From CAILZL01 sp050181835 (GTDB lineage: Bacteria; Pseudomonadota; Gammaproteobacteria; Steroidobacterales; Steroidobacteraceae), in the NCBI GenBank assembly GCA_050181835.1, contig JBFXCU010000003.1:62001-126000 (forward strand): a stretch of DNA of 64,000 nucleotides, given 5' to 3'. A program made the translations under genes and the position numbers. Positions 24,576 through 34,081 of this stretch are shown here, in pieces (within the stretch, counting starts at the first letter, position 1; every line of letters starts with the position of its first letter). A model generated the notes under the pieces. The model ran no database searches, was not told where the DNA came from, and saw only the letters and a program-made list of their open reading frames with translations.

Positions 24576-25592
24576 CTAAGTAATTCGATACCGCTTTCCT
24601 AATTGAATGATGTGATCCAGCAAAGCTGCATAGTCCTCGCCCGCTGCTGCCGCCGACTTGGCGAAATCATCAAATGAAGTCAGACAGGGGTTGGCATTTG
24701 CTTCCAGCAAAAAGAGTTTTCCTTCAGCTGACAAGCGAAAGTCCATACGCGCATAACCCGTTAATGACAAGGCGCGATAACCACTCAGCGCCATTGCCTT
24801 GATACGCTTCTCAAGCGCTGGATCAATGTCTTTAGCAGCATGCGAATCGATTCCGTGTCGCTCTCGATAGTCATGATCCCACTTGGCTTTACGCGTGGCG
24901 ATAGCAACACCATTAACATCAGCCGTACCAAAGTCCATTTCCCAAACCGGATAGGCTTGCAAGCGCTGGTTACCAATCACTCCCACATACAACTCACGAC
25001 CAGCAATAAATTCCTCCACCAGCGCAAGTGACCCGGTTTGTTGATGCACAAACTCCACGCGTTGTTTCAAGCTGTGTAAGTCACGCACCATGGAAGCTTG
25101 CGCAATACCTAGTGATGCATCATCAGAAGCGGATTTCACAAACAGCGGAAAATTCAGACCAACAGGCAAGGTTACTCGCTGCCCTTTAGCAAATACCGCA
25201 AAGGCGGGCGTGGCAATGCCATGCGATGACAATATTCGCTTAGCCAACGCCTTATCACGCGACAGCAATAGACCGCGCGGATTACAACCCGTGTAGGGCT
25301 GACGCAGCATCTCCAAGTAGGACACAAGGTGTTGATCGAAGCTGACGATACCTTGAAACTCATCAGCTAGATTGAACACCACATGGGGATGCCATTCATT
25401 GATGACTTCAGTAAGCTCAACCAAGCTGTCACCAATACCCAAGCACCGAACTTGGTGACCCGACGCCTCCAGTTGTTGCACGACATCAAATTCAGTACTG
25501 AATTCATCGTATTCCTGCTGCGTACAGTCATCTATATGATCTGGCGGTACCAGTAGCTCATGCACCAGCACCACTATGCGTTGTGATTTCAT
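24576..25592 (-). CDS. ATP-grasp protein related to D-Ala-D-Ala ligase
   Basis: A 338-residue ATP-grasp ligase-like protein. The pre-ATP-grasp part (1-105) has VVFNLADEFQGI and PYTGCNPRGLLLSRDKALAK, the D-Ala ligase type NLxxE...PYTG...sxDK segment. The grasp domain has FPLFVKSASDDASLGI, ALVEEFIAGRELYVGVIGN, ARMDFRLSAEGKLFLLEANANPCL with the Mg ligands Asp, Glu and Asn. It differs from true Ddl in its N-terminus. The gene starts nine bases after the phosphatase fusion and is last in the SNF2 operon. Substrate unknown; peptide or amino-acid ligation is likely. Confidence 0.88.
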   Translation of the reverse strand: MKSQRIVVLVHELLVPPDHIDDCTQQEYDEFSTEFDVVQQLEASGHQVRCLGIGDSLVELTEVINEWHPHVVFNLADEFQGIVSFDQHLVSYLEMLRQPYTGCNPRGLLLSRDKALAKRILSSHGIATPAFAVFAKGQRVTLPVGLNFPLFVKSASDDASLGIAQASMVRDLHSLKQRVEFVHQQTGSLALVEEFIAGRELYVGVIGNQRLQAYPVWEMDFGTADVNGVAIATRKAKWDHDYRERHGIDSHAAKDIDPALEKRIKAMALSGYRALSLTGYARMDFRLSAEGKLFLLEANANPCLTSFDDFAKSAAAAGEDYAALLDHIIQLGKRYRIT

Positions 25593-25601
25593 CCCGTAAG
25601 C

Positions 25602-27032
25602 TTAGGCACAGGGAGCCACAATCAGCAAGCGCTCGCTAAGCTGCATTAATTCAGTTGACTTGATCAACGTTTCGCGCCACACGATGGGCATACCCTGCAC
25701 ACCATACAATGCACCAGCCAACGCACCACATAATGCGCCAACAGTGGCAGGCCGTGCCGCCTTGTGCATCGACTTGAACACCGCAGCTTGGAAGCTGTTG
25801 GTTGTTGCGACAGCGTGCAAAGCGCTGGACAGCACGGTCAAGCAATCCTCACCAGCTGGATGCGTCATCGCGGTACGCCAACCGCCATCAATCAAATTAC
25901 CAAGTTCTGGCTTGAGCTTGAGCGAACGTAGCGCCGCACCAGCACGACCTGCGTTGAACAGCATCACCTTAGACACCGGCATGCCCTCCAAGAGTGACAA
26001 CAGTGCTGCCGTGAATACTCGGCACGCATCCAACACGACCGGCGCTTGTGACGTAGTACGCGCCGACTCCGCAGCCTCGCTCAATGCTACAGTGGGATCA
26101 GCCGCAAAAAACAATGCTACCGGCACGCAACGAAGTAGCGGATGCGCATCAAGCATCGCCGGATCATGTGAGCCCGCCAGGGGATTACGTTTCCATTGCC
26201 ACAAACCAAGCGCCTTCTTTGCCATATCGGGCAAGCTACCGGGTTTGTTATCAGTCGTGTACTTGCCTTGTTGCTGGCACGCAAGGTAACGCTGCATTTG
26301 ATCTAGCGGTGTTTGTCGCTGGCAGTGCAGCAGACTATCTGCCATAGCCAAGGCCATCGCCGCCTCACCACTCCAGCTAGCGCCCGTCAAGCTAACCGCC
26401 ACACCCTCCTCCAAGGGTGACAAACCGCCCAGCGTATTACCCAGCATCAATCCCAGCAGCACTCCTTGATAAGCAGCCAAACGGGGATCATCGATTGGTA
26501 GTAAGTTAGTGTTACTAGCAATGTCACGAAACTCTCGAATAAACGTTTCTTGTTGATCGGTTTCCGGGATCTGCAGCCAACTGCGACTGCGTGCGCAGCT
26601 CTGCCACAACTCATTCAAGGCCTCAATAGCCCGCGCCCCACTATGTCCATGTCGCACTAAGTGGCATCCAATCACTGTACCGGTACGACCAATACCGGCG
26701 CGACAATGCACATAGACACAGCCGCCCGCTTGTATGGCTGAATCAATTGCATCCAGTATCACGTTCATCTGTTGCGCTGAATCTGGCACGCCATGATCGG
26801 TTAACGCAAAGCGCTGATAACTGATCAATCGGCCGCCGAATTTTTTTGGTAAGCGCGCTGCGTACTTGGTCAATTCATACTCGGCTGTTAAGTCTATAAA
26901 GTTGGTTACACCAGCCAAAAGCATGTCCTGCAAACGCACCGCCGACTCTTCGTCATTTGCGGTCAGTGGATATTCGCCTGCCAGCAACTGACTCGGGCGC
27001 ACCCAGTAACTATTCGCTATCGGTTTCTTCAT
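25602..27032 (-). CDS. Dual-specificity phosphatase fused to pseudo-ADP-ribosylglycohydrolase
   Basis: A 476-residue two-domain protein. The N-terminal phosphatase (1-175) has VHCRAGIGRTGT, nucleophile Cys110 and Arg116, and a possible general acid Asp79. The C-terminal part (185-470) has the ADP-ribosylglycohydrolase fold: a GLMLGNTLGG helix, AMALAMADSLL, ARTTSQAPVVLDACR and PATVGALCGALAGALYG. The metal residues are absent: the usual TDDT reads SGEA at 221-224, the NGSLMR-type segment reads AHPLLR, and the C-terminal DTDT reads ARPA near 426. It probably binds ADP-ribose or another ligand without hydrolysis. It sits between the SWIM and ATP-grasp genes with 9-base gaps. Confidence 0.88.
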   Translation of the reverse strand: MKKPIANSYWVRPSQLLAGEYPLTANDEESAVRLQDMLLAGVTNFIDLTAEYELTKYAARLPKKFGGRLISYQRFALTDHGVPDSAQQMNVILDAIDSAIQAGGCVYVHCRAGIGRTGTVIGCHLVRHGHSGARAIEALNELWQSCARSRSWLQIPETDQQETFIREFRDIASNTNLLPIDDPRLAAYQGVLLGLMLGNTLGGLSPLEEGVAVSLTGASWSGEAAMALAMADSLLHCQRQTPLDQMQRYLACQQQGKYTTDNKPGSLPDMAKKALGLWQWKRNPLAGSHDPAMLDAHPLLRCVPVALFFAADPTVALSEAAESARTTSQAPVVLDACRVFTAALLSLLEGMPVSKVMLFNAGRAGAALRSLKLKPELGNLIDGGWRTAMTHPAGEDCLTVLSSALHAVATTNSFQAAVFKSMHKAARPATVGALCGALAGALYGVQGMPIVWRETLIKSTELMQLSERLLIVAPCA

Positions 27033-27041
27033 CTACTCATG

Positions 27042-27992
27042 CTACGGGTGACTTTTGGATTTTACGTCGCCAGCCTGAGGCTGGCGCTTGCTACACGCTT
27101 TAGGTTTTTTTGCTGCCACAGGCTTGTCGGATACTGCAGGCAGGCGATGCCACTGTGGATTGGCCTCGCTAGCCAGATCTATCGCCAATTTCCGTGCCTG
27201 TGCAACTATCGGCGCCAATAACTCTTGCGGTGACTCAGTCAACGTCCAGGAAGCCGGTTTGCCAAGGCTGCGCAACAAGGCACCAGCAATCGGCAGCGCA
27301 TCAAAATTAAAGCCACCCAAATCAGGCACCATCATCTGTTCAAAGTTGGTCGAAGACAACTCACGCAGCGCTACGCCATCGTGCGCAATGGCAGCGGTCT
27401 CAATCATGCGTGGCGGTAATTGTGACTGACCTGAGCGCAATTGACTCAAAGCAGAGAGCAACTGCTCTTTGCTCCGACCCCGCAATTCAAACAACAAGAA
27501 AGGATCGCGATCCAGCGCTTCACCCAACACATAGTGAGTAGCTGCCACATGCTTACAGGGACTGGACCAGTCCTCGCAACTGCAATCGGCATCAATATCA
27601 TGCAAATTGGTTGGGAACAGGCTTTTGCCGTAATTATGGAACAGGCGATCAATTTCTCTGGGCATTTCGCCATTGAGCAGCTGCGCCGCAAACATCGCTT
27701 GCCCACTCATTGTGCGCAATATCTGTTGCCACGTGGAGGCAGAGAATACTTCCAATTGCAAACTCACAAGATAACTATCCAGCTCATCATCACTGACGGT
27801 GGTGATAACTTTTCCCGATTGTATTTTTAGATCATGAACATGACCATCGCGCGCGTAAACACGTCCCTTCCCTAATCGCGCCACCACATCGCGCGAACTA
27901 TGCTCCAGTGCTTCTATCCAGCGTTTTCCCCACCAAGTTTGGCCTACCGCCGTAGCTCTAGTGATCGGTCGCTTCCTTGTTGTCTTATTCAT
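27042..27992 (-). CDS. SWIM zinc-finger protein
   Basis: A 316-residue protein with a SWIM zinc finger: Cys137 and Cys139 in DADCSCEDW, then Cys146 and His148 in PCKH. The N-terminus MNKTTRKRPITRATAVGQTW WGKRWIEALE-like and RVYARDGHVHDLKI is typical of SWIM proteins coded beside SNF2 ATPases. The C-terminus is Lys/Pro-rich. The ATG at 27992 overlaps the SNF2 stop by eight bases, whereas the frame open to 28184 runs antisense-free inside SNF2 and is not used. It likely binds nucleic acid or protein as partner of the ATPase. Confidence 0.93.
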   Translation of the reverse strand: MNKTTRKRPITRATAVGQTWWGKRWIEALEHSSRDVVARLGKGRVYARDGHVHDLKIQSGKVITTVSDDELDSYLVSLQLEVFSASTWQQILRTMSGQAMFAAQLLNGEMPREIDRLFHNYGKSLFPTNLHDIDADCSCEDWSSPCKHVAATHYVLGEALDRDPFLLFELRGRSKEQLLSALSQLRSGQSQLPPRMIETAAIAHDGVALRELSSTNFEQMMVPDLGGFNFDALPIAGALLRSLGKPASWTLTESPQELLAPIVAQARKLAIDLASEANPQWHRLPAVSDKPVAAKKPKACSKRQPQAGDVKSKSHP

Positions 27993-30900
27993 GATCAACC
28001 TGCTTCGCGACGCGCCTGCCGACACGGGCTGGCAAATCTTCCGGCTCATCAATATCCGGCGCATCACCAACCACCGCATTGGGTGCCAAGGCAAACAACT
28101 CGCGCAGCTCAATATTATCCAGTTCGGTGATCCAGGCTTCGCCTTGACCCACCACCCGTGCCGCAAGATCACGCTTGGCATCAAGCATCTGATCGATCTT
28201 TTCTTCTACCGTGCCGGCACACAACATTTTGTAGACCTGCACATTGCGTTGTTGTCCGATGCGATAGGCGCGATCCGTTGCCTGATCTTCCACTGCCGGG
28301 TTCCACCAGCGATCAAAATGAAATACCACCGTCGCAGCCGTGAGATTCAAACCCGTGCCACCCGCTTTGAGTGAGATCACCAGCAAGCGTGACGCGCGCG
28401 GCTCCTCCTGAAAACGACGCACTATCTCATCACGCGCAACACGACTAACACCGCCATGCAGAAACGGCACGGCCTTACCTTGCAAGCGCGCCAACGCACG
28501 CGACAATCGCTCACCCATTTCGCGGTACTGGGTAAAGATCAAGGCGCGATCACCTTCAGCCAAAACTTGCTCCAGCATTTCCAGCAACCGATCCAGCTTG
28601 CCAGACCTACCCGCAAGCGGCCCCTGCTCACGCAAGTAATGCGCTGGATGATTGCAAATCTGCTTGAGCACAGTCAGCAGCGCCAGCACACGACCGCGTC
28701 GCGTAATACCATCAACAGTTTCAATCTCGGCAAACGACTCATCAACTGCACTTTGATACAGACTGGCCTGTTCGCGTGTTAGCGAACAAAACACTTTGCT
28801 TTCCTGCTTGTCGGGCAGATCACTAATGACCGTCGGATCGGTTTTGACACGACGCAGAATAAACGGTGCCACCATTCGCCGTAATCGCAATGCCACATCT
28901 TCACGTCCATAGCGCTCCACTGGAATGGCAATTACGCGACGGAACGTTTCGCGTTTGCCCAGCAGCCCGGGGTTAAGAAACTCCATGATTGACCACAACT
29001 CAGTGAGGTGGTTTTCCACCGGCGTACCGGTTAGAGCGACCCGCTCACTGGCACGTAGCGCACGGGCCGCGCGGGCAGTGGCTGAGGCAGAGTTTTTGAT
29101 GAACTGCGCCTCATCAAGCGCCACAACCGCAAATTCAATGTCTTGCAACCAAGGCAAGTCACGGCGCAACAGGCCATAGCTGGTGATCACCACTTGTCCG
29201 GTCGCCGCCAGCTGAAAGTCATCGGCATTCTGAATACGTGCCGCACCATAGTGCCGCAACAATGGCAGCGTCGGCGCAAAGCGCGCTGCTTCCCGTTCCC
29301 AGTTACCTATCACTGAAGTTGGACACACCAACAATACTGGCCGCATATCATCGACATGTAACGCACGCCGATGCAGCAAATAGGCCAACCATTGCAGCGT
29401 CTTGCCCAAGCCCATGTCATCAGCCAAGCAGGCACCCAGACCCAATTGAGTCAATTGTACCAACCAACTCATGCCACGGCTCTGGTAATGACGCAACTCG
29501 GCCGTTAGCCCGGCTGGCATGGGCAATTCATTGATTGCATCATGTGCTCGCATCTGCGCCACCAGCTCAGCCAAGCCACCCTCAGCAAACACTTCAATGA
29601 ATAAACCAGAATCCGGCTGAGTAATGGTCTCGGTCAACGCCAACGACAAACCCAATGGTAAACTGATGCCGCCCGCACGCCCCTGCGCATCGTTCTGCGC
29701 CAGCAGCTTTTCTGCATGCAATAACTCGCGTTGATTCAACAGTACCCACTGTTCATTGAACCGTGCTAACGGTGTGCGCAACTCCAGCAAATGTTCAATA
29801 TCCGTCGCCGCAAGGATCTGGCCCGCAAGCGTTGCCCGCCAGTAGTAATTTAATTGCGTTTGAGTATCGGGCCGACCCATGGTCGCGCCAATACACATCT
29901 GCATGCGCAATATTTGTCGTTGCTTGACTTGTAGTTCGTGCGGCAACTGTACTGCAATACCCGCTTGCTCCAGCGCACCAACCTGCTGCAAAAATTCATG
30001 TACCAAGCGCGGGGTCAATTGCAGGGACTCAGGCCGCGACCGCCGCAACTCAGTTTCGATAAAGCTGAAGCTACGCGCCGCGATCGCCAAGAACTGTAAC
30101 AGCAGCTCCTGCGCCACGCGTAACTCACACTGCAACTGACGGGCAGCCACTTCGCCTTGATTGAACAAGTTATGGGCACTGACTTGCAGCTCTGGTTTAT
30201 CAATCGACTGCAAAGAGAACCGCAGGATAAAACCCGTTTCACCAAGCGCTGGCAGCAGCAATTGCAGAGACAACCGCAGCGATTGTATTGGCACCAGCAC
30301 CGGCTGTACCCAATCGCGTAACTCGCTTAAGACAGAGCGCTCGGCGATGCCATTGGGTACGAACTCAGCATCAACGCCAATCAGTGCATCGCGCCACCGT
30401 CGCGGCCAAGGCTGGGGCGATGGCACATTGGTTGGTACCACCGGCTTTCTCGACTTGCGTTTAGCAACAGGTGGCTGTGCCGCCCGCACTAATTGATCGG
30501 CCAGCGTGTCGAGGAACTCCCGTAACAAACTGGCCGCATTCCACATTTGCATATCTGGGTCAGAAACTAGTGCTGTAGTTGGTGCCAGTAGCGGCAGCGC
30601 ATGTGCCGCAACGGGGAAGGATTGCGCCAATTGCTCAACGCGTCTGACATCCTGACTCTGGTTCAGCGCCACACTCCAGCGCGCCACCTGCACCCCTTCC
30701 TGTTTATACACACGCGGTACCAGTTGTTCGCGTGCCACCAACTCCAAGCCCAGCTTGGCAGCCAAACTCCACACCGCTAATGACGCTGGCAGTCGAGGTA
30801 ACTCTGTTTGTTCAATCGCAGCCAGCTGCACCACACCTTCCAACAACGGCAAACGGTAACCACGCACGCGGCGCAACTTTAATGTTTCATCGGGTAACAC

Positions 30901-31080
30901 GCGTGAGGTGGGCTCACCAAATACCGCCAACGGACTTTGCCCCGCCTCGCCACCCCACAACAACCAGTGTGGACACTGCGCATCTGGTACAAACAGCAGA
31001 TGCACAGCGGCAGTAGCGACTACGGACTGAACAGCCGCTGACGCAATCTGACTCTGTTGCTTTGGCTCGATTACTGACAA
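27985..31080 (-). CDS. SNF2/Rad54-family ATPase
   Basis: A 1031-residue Swi2/Snf2 DNA translocase. The N-terminal ~500 residues match the SNF2-helicase-associated region; the ATPase core begins near 525. Motifs: DDMGLGKT (554-561, Walker A), LLVCPTSVIGNWERE (Ia), DEAQ (656-659, Walker B), LTGTPVENHLTELWSIMEF (III), LIFTQYREMG, FLHGGVSR, LKAGGTGLNLTAA (V), DRAYRIGQ (VI). The start appears to be TTG at 31080: the next upstream in-frame stop leaves no ATG or GTG. First gene of a four-gene operon with SWIM, phosphatase fusion and ATP-grasp. Confidence 0.95.
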   Translation of the reverse strand: MSVIEPKQQSQIASAAVQSVVATAAVHLLFVPDAQCPHWLLWGGEAGQSPLAVFGEPTSRVLPDETLKLRRVRGYRLPLLEGVVQLAAIEQTELPRLPASLAVWSLAAKLGLELVAREQLVPRVYKQEGVQVARWSVALNQSQDVRRVEQLAQSFPVAAHALPLLAPTTALVSDPDMQMWNAASLLREFLDTLADQLVRAAQPPVAKRKSRKPVVPTNVPSPQPWPRRWRDALIGVDAEFVPNGIAERSVLSELRDWVQPVLVPIQSLRLSLQLLLPALGETGFILRFSLQSIDKPELQVSAHNLFNQGEVAARQLQCELRVAQELLLQFLAIAARSFSFIETELRRSRPESLQLTPRLVHEFLQQVGALEQAGIAVQLPHELQVKQRQILRMQMCIGATMGRPDTQTQLNYYWRATLAGQILAATDIEHLLELRTPLARFNEQWVLLNQRELLHAEKLLAQNDAQGRAGGISLPLGLSLALTETITQPDSGLFIEVFAEGGLAELVAQMRAHDAINELPMPAGLTAELRHYQSRGMSWLVQLTQLGLGACLADDMGLGKTLQWLAYLLHRRALHVDDMRPVLLVCPTSVIGNWEREAARFAPTLPLLRHYGAARIQNADDFQLAATGQVVITSYGLLRRDLPWLQDIEFAVVALDEAQFIKNSASATARAARALRASERVALTGTPVENHLTELWSIMEFLNPGLLGKRETFRRVIAIPVERYGREDVALRLRRMVAPFILRRVKTDPTVISDLPDKQESKVFCSLTREQASLYQSAVDESFAEIETVDGITRRGRVLALLTVLKQICNHPAHYLREQGPLAGRSGKLDRLLEMLEQVLAEGDRALIFTQYREMGERLSRALARLQGKAVPFLHGGVSRVARDEIVRRFQEEPRASRLLVISLKAGGTGLNLTAATVVFHFDRWWNPAVEDQATDRAYRIGQQRNVQVYKMLCAGTVEEKIDQMLDAKRDLAARVVGQGEAWITELDNIELRELFALAPNAVVGDAPDIDEPEDLPARVGRRVAKQVDHE

Positions 31081-31494
31081 AACTTCAATCCAGGCAGGAA
31101 AAGCAATCGTCGATCATGAACTAACACGTGGTTGGATACACTAATTTTCCGATCATAGACTTTCTGCGCTGCTGACTAAACAGACAAGCAATGCGTGTCG
31201 AATAGGAGACAAAGCTCACTAAATACGCAGCGACCGTAACTGAACTACGCTGGCAACATCGAGTTACGCCACCTGATCAAGTCGTACACTCCATGTTACA
31301 AAAAACAATGAAATACGTGAGCATGCATGCCACGGCGGTGAATTAAGTCAGCGGCGCTTCAGCGCATTGACGTTTAGCGTGAGTGTTGCCTGGCGCTGTT
31401 GCAAGTGGCGGTGCTTAGGCACACTTGGCCCGACTTTGAAATCAATACAGCGGATGGCGGGATACTGCGAAGTACAGGCAGAAAACCGATCCTA
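31081..31494. other. Intergenic stretch upstream of the SNF2 operon
   Basis: 414 bases between the SNF2 start and the stop of the small lipoprotein gene, both minus strand. No ORF or strong hairpin is supported. It should contain the promoter of the SNF2 operon, but no box could be placed with confidence. Confidence 0.5.
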
Positions 31495-31815
31495 CTACTT
31501 CATATTAAAATTAGCTGTACGCACATTCGTATAACCAACAGCCCTGATAGTTTCGGCTATCTTGTCCAGTGAAGTGTCATTCTTCGGCAAAGGATCCGCA
31601 CCGACGGCAGAGACCACCACTCTTCGGTCTGATTTGACTTTAAGCGTATCGTGCAGGTAGGCAGCAATTTCACCGCAGGTCATCCTTTCCTTGTTGATGC
31701 CGCACTGCTGCCGTGATGGGTACACCGCCACGATGACGCTTTCGTTCTGCGGCAGTTCGCATCCCGACAAAACCGTTAACGCAGTACCAATTAACAGGAC
31801 TGATATTGATTTCAT
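31495..31815 (-). CDS. Small lipoprotein with ExbD-like C-terminal part
   Basis: A 106-residue protein. MKSISVLLIGTALTVLSGCE is a lipoprotein signal with lipobox LSGC at 16-19. The mature part has two further cysteines (QQCGINKERMTCGE) and a C-terminal segment VVVSAVGADPLPKNDTSLDK followed by IAETIRAVGYTNVR, which resembles the periplasmic half of ExbD/TolR proteins; this is a weak impression. The ATG at 31815 is preceded by GAGGTGG, which fixes it over the frame open to 32013. It follows ybdD by 43 bases. Confidence 0.7.
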   Translation of the reverse strand: MKSISVLLIGTALTVLSGCELPQNESVIVAVYPSRQQCGINKERMTCGEIAAYLHDTLKVKSDRRVVVSAVGADPLPKNDTSLDKIAETIRAVGYTNVRTANFNMK

Positions 31816-31858
31816 AAACCACCTCGCCGCCCAGTTATCGGCAGGTGCGCGTAAAACT

Positions 31859-32038
31859 TCAGCAACAGCGATTAATGCCATTCCACTTACGTTGTTGTTC
31901 GGCAATATAAAAGGCGCGACGATCCAGCACGGATTCATCAGCATGGCAGTGCTGATGGTGCTGCAAGTAGCGCTCGTAAGCATCATCACCAGTGATCTGG
32001 CGAAGCCAGACAAACCAGTTTTTTAGCCGCTTAAGCAC
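31859..32038 (-). CDS. ybdD: YbdD/YjiX family small protein (CstA partner)
   Basis: A 59-residue protein found by reading the bases directly downstream of cstA. It begins with GTG at 32038, which immediately follows the cstA stop (TAAGTG). The sequence runs LKRLKNWFVWLRQITGDDAY ERYLQHH, then DRRAFYIAEQQRKWNGINRC C, ending in the family's RCC. YbdD/YjiX proteins are nearly always coded next to CstA/BtsT peptide or pyruvate transporters, and their role is not defined. Motifs and context leave little doubt. Confidence 0.93.
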   Translation of the reverse strand: MLKRLKNWFVWLRQITGDDAYERYLQHHQHCHADESVLDRRAFYIAEQQRKWNGINRCC

Positions 32039-34081
32039 TTAATGCGCCAACTGTGTTGCCACATAGGGTGTTTCTGAGCTTGGCGACACGCTCATTCCAT
32101 ACTTAACACGCCAACACACTCGTAAAGTGTCAGCGATTATGATCCATAACAATATCGCGAAAAATCCCGCTAGCGCCGCATCCAGTCGTTGATTGAATAT
32201 AAGCTCGGGCGCAACCGAGATCTGTGCTGTGGGCAAGGTACCCGCTGCGAGCTTGTCGGCCATGGCATTAGCAGCCGCGAGAAAACCGATACGTATCTCA
32301 TCGGAAAATATTTTTTGCCAAGCAGCAACCGTAGTGACGATGGCCAACCAAATCAACGGTACGCCGGTAACCCAGACATATTTCATCCCAGTGCGTTTCA
32401 CCACAATGCTGGTGCATACGCACAGAGCAATCGCCGCCAACATCTGGTTGGCAATACCGAACAGTGGCCAAAGAATGTTTACGCCACCATTAGGATCAAT
32501 CACGCCGATGTACAGGAAATAACCCCAGCCGATCACGATCAACATGCTGCTGATAATAATAGAGGGATACCAGGAAGTTCTGGCCATGGGCTTCCACACA
32601 TGGCCCAGCATATCCTGCAGCATGAAACGACCGACGCGCGTACCAGCATCTAGTGTAGTCAGGATAAACACGGCTTCGAACATGATGGCGAAGTGATACC
32701 ACGATGCCAGCAAGCCTTGGCCGAATGCGGATGACAAAATGCTCGCCATGCCTACTGCCAATGAGGGTGCACCGCCAGTACGAGCGAACAAGGTTGACTC
32801 ACCCATCTCGGCGGCAAGTGCATTCATCTGATCTACTGTGACAGGAAAACCCCATGAACTGATTACTGCCACCGCATCTGCTGGCAAGCTACCGACAATA
32901 CCAGCCGGGCTGTTGATCGCGAAGTAAACTCCCGGATCAAGTAAGGCAGCGGCAATCAGTGCCGTCACTGCAACCAATGACTCCAGCGCCATGCAACCGT
33001 AGCCAATCAAGCGAACATCTTTTTCATTGCTGACCAGCTTGGGTGTAGTGCCACTGGATACCAGCGCATGAAAGCCGGAGATCACACCACAGGCGATAGT
33101 AATGAACAGGAAAGGAAAGACCTTACCCGCAAACACTGGGCCGGTGCCATCAATGAATGAAGTGAAAGCAGGCATTTTGATTTCTGGGTTGACCATCACC
33201 ACCGCAATCAATAGCAAACCAATGGTACCGAGCTTAAGGAACGTCGACAGGTAATCACGCGGTGCCAGCAATAACCACACAGGCAATATGGCAGCGACCA
33301 GGCCATAACCCATCACTAACCACGCAAGCTGCAATCCATCGAAATCAAATGCGGCATACAAAGCCGGGTATTCATTAAGCACACCGCCAGCGATGACTGC
33401 CGCGATCAACAGACTCACGCCTATCAGCGAGCCTTCAAGCACTCGCCCAGGACGAATGTTGCGCAGGTAAAGACCGACCAAAACCGCAATGGGAATGGTG
33501 GCAAACACAGTAAACGTGGCCCAAGGACTGTGTTTCATGGCGTTGACTACCACCAGACCCAACACAGCGATGATGATGACCATGATCATCAAAGTGCCAA
33601 TCATTGCGGTATAGCCACCGACCGATCCCAACTCGTCCTTGGCCATTTTCCCGAGGCTACGACCATCGCGACGCATGGAGAAGAACAACACCATCATGTC
33701 CTGCACGCAGCCAGTGACTACGGCACCGACCAGAATCCACAATGCGCCCGGCAAGTAACCAAACTGAACGGCTAGCGTCGGTCCAATCAATGGCCCTGGG
33801 CCAGCAATCGCGGCAAAGTGATGCCCAAATACAATCCACCTGTCGGTGGGAACAAAATCGCGGCCGTTATCCAGCCGTTCTGCGGGCGTTGCACGCGTCG
33901 AATCTACCATCAGCACTTTGGCGGCAATCCAAGCGCTGTAGAAACGGTAACTGAGCATATAAATGCACACTGCAGCTACGATGATCCATAGTGCATTTAT
34001 TGACTCACCACGCTGCAACGCAACACCACCAAAGGCGATGGCACCAACCACCGCCGCCAATGGCCATAGAATTTTATTCAC
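32039..34081 (-). CDS. cstA: Carbon starvation protein A (CstA/BtsT transporter)
   Basis: A 680-residue inner-membrane transporter of the CstA family, which carries peptides (CstA) or pyruvate (BtsT) during carbon limitation. About 16-18 hydrophobic helices are seen. Signatures: GRDFVPTDRWIVFGHHFAAI, AGPGPLIGPTLAVQFGYLPG, GCVQDMMVLFFSMRRDGRSL, and FHALVSSGTTPKLVSNEKD. The GTG start at 34081 has GGGCGGA upstream. Followed without a gap by ybdD. Preceded by apbE and ttcA on the same strand. The substrate cannot be told from sequence. Confidence 0.95.
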   Translation of the reverse strand: MNKILWPLAAVVGAIAFGGVALQRGESINALWIIVAAVCIYMLSYRFYSAWIAAKVLMVDSTRATPAERLDNGRDFVPTDRWIVFGHHFAAIAGPGPLIGPTLAVQFGYLPGALWILVGAVVTGCVQDMMVLFFSMRRDGRSLGKMAKDELGSVGGYTAMIGTLMIMVIIIAVLGLVVVNAMKHSPWATFTVFATIPIAVLVGLYLRNIRPGRVLEGSLIGVSLLIAAVIAGGVLNEYPALYAAFDFDGLQLAWLVMGYGLVAAILPVWLLLAPRDYLSTFLKLGTIGLLLIAVVMVNPEIKMPAFTSFIDGTGPVFAGKVFPFLFITIACGVISGFHALVSSGTTPKLVSNEKDVRLIGYGCMALESLVAVTALIAAALLDPGVYFAINSPAGIVGSLPADAVAVISSWGFPVTVDQMNALAAEMGESTLFARTGGAPSLAVGMASILSSAFGQGLLASWYHFAIMFEAVFILTTLDAGTRVGRFMLQDMLGHVWKPMARTSWYPSIIISSMLIVIGWGYFLYIGVIDPNGGVNILWPLFGIANQMLAAIALCVCTSIVVKRTGMKYVWVTGVPLIWLAIVTTVAAWQKIFSDEIRIGFLAAANAMADKLAAGTLPTAQISVAPELIFNQRLDAALAGFFAILLWIIIADTLRVCWRVKYGMSVSPSSETPYVATQLAH

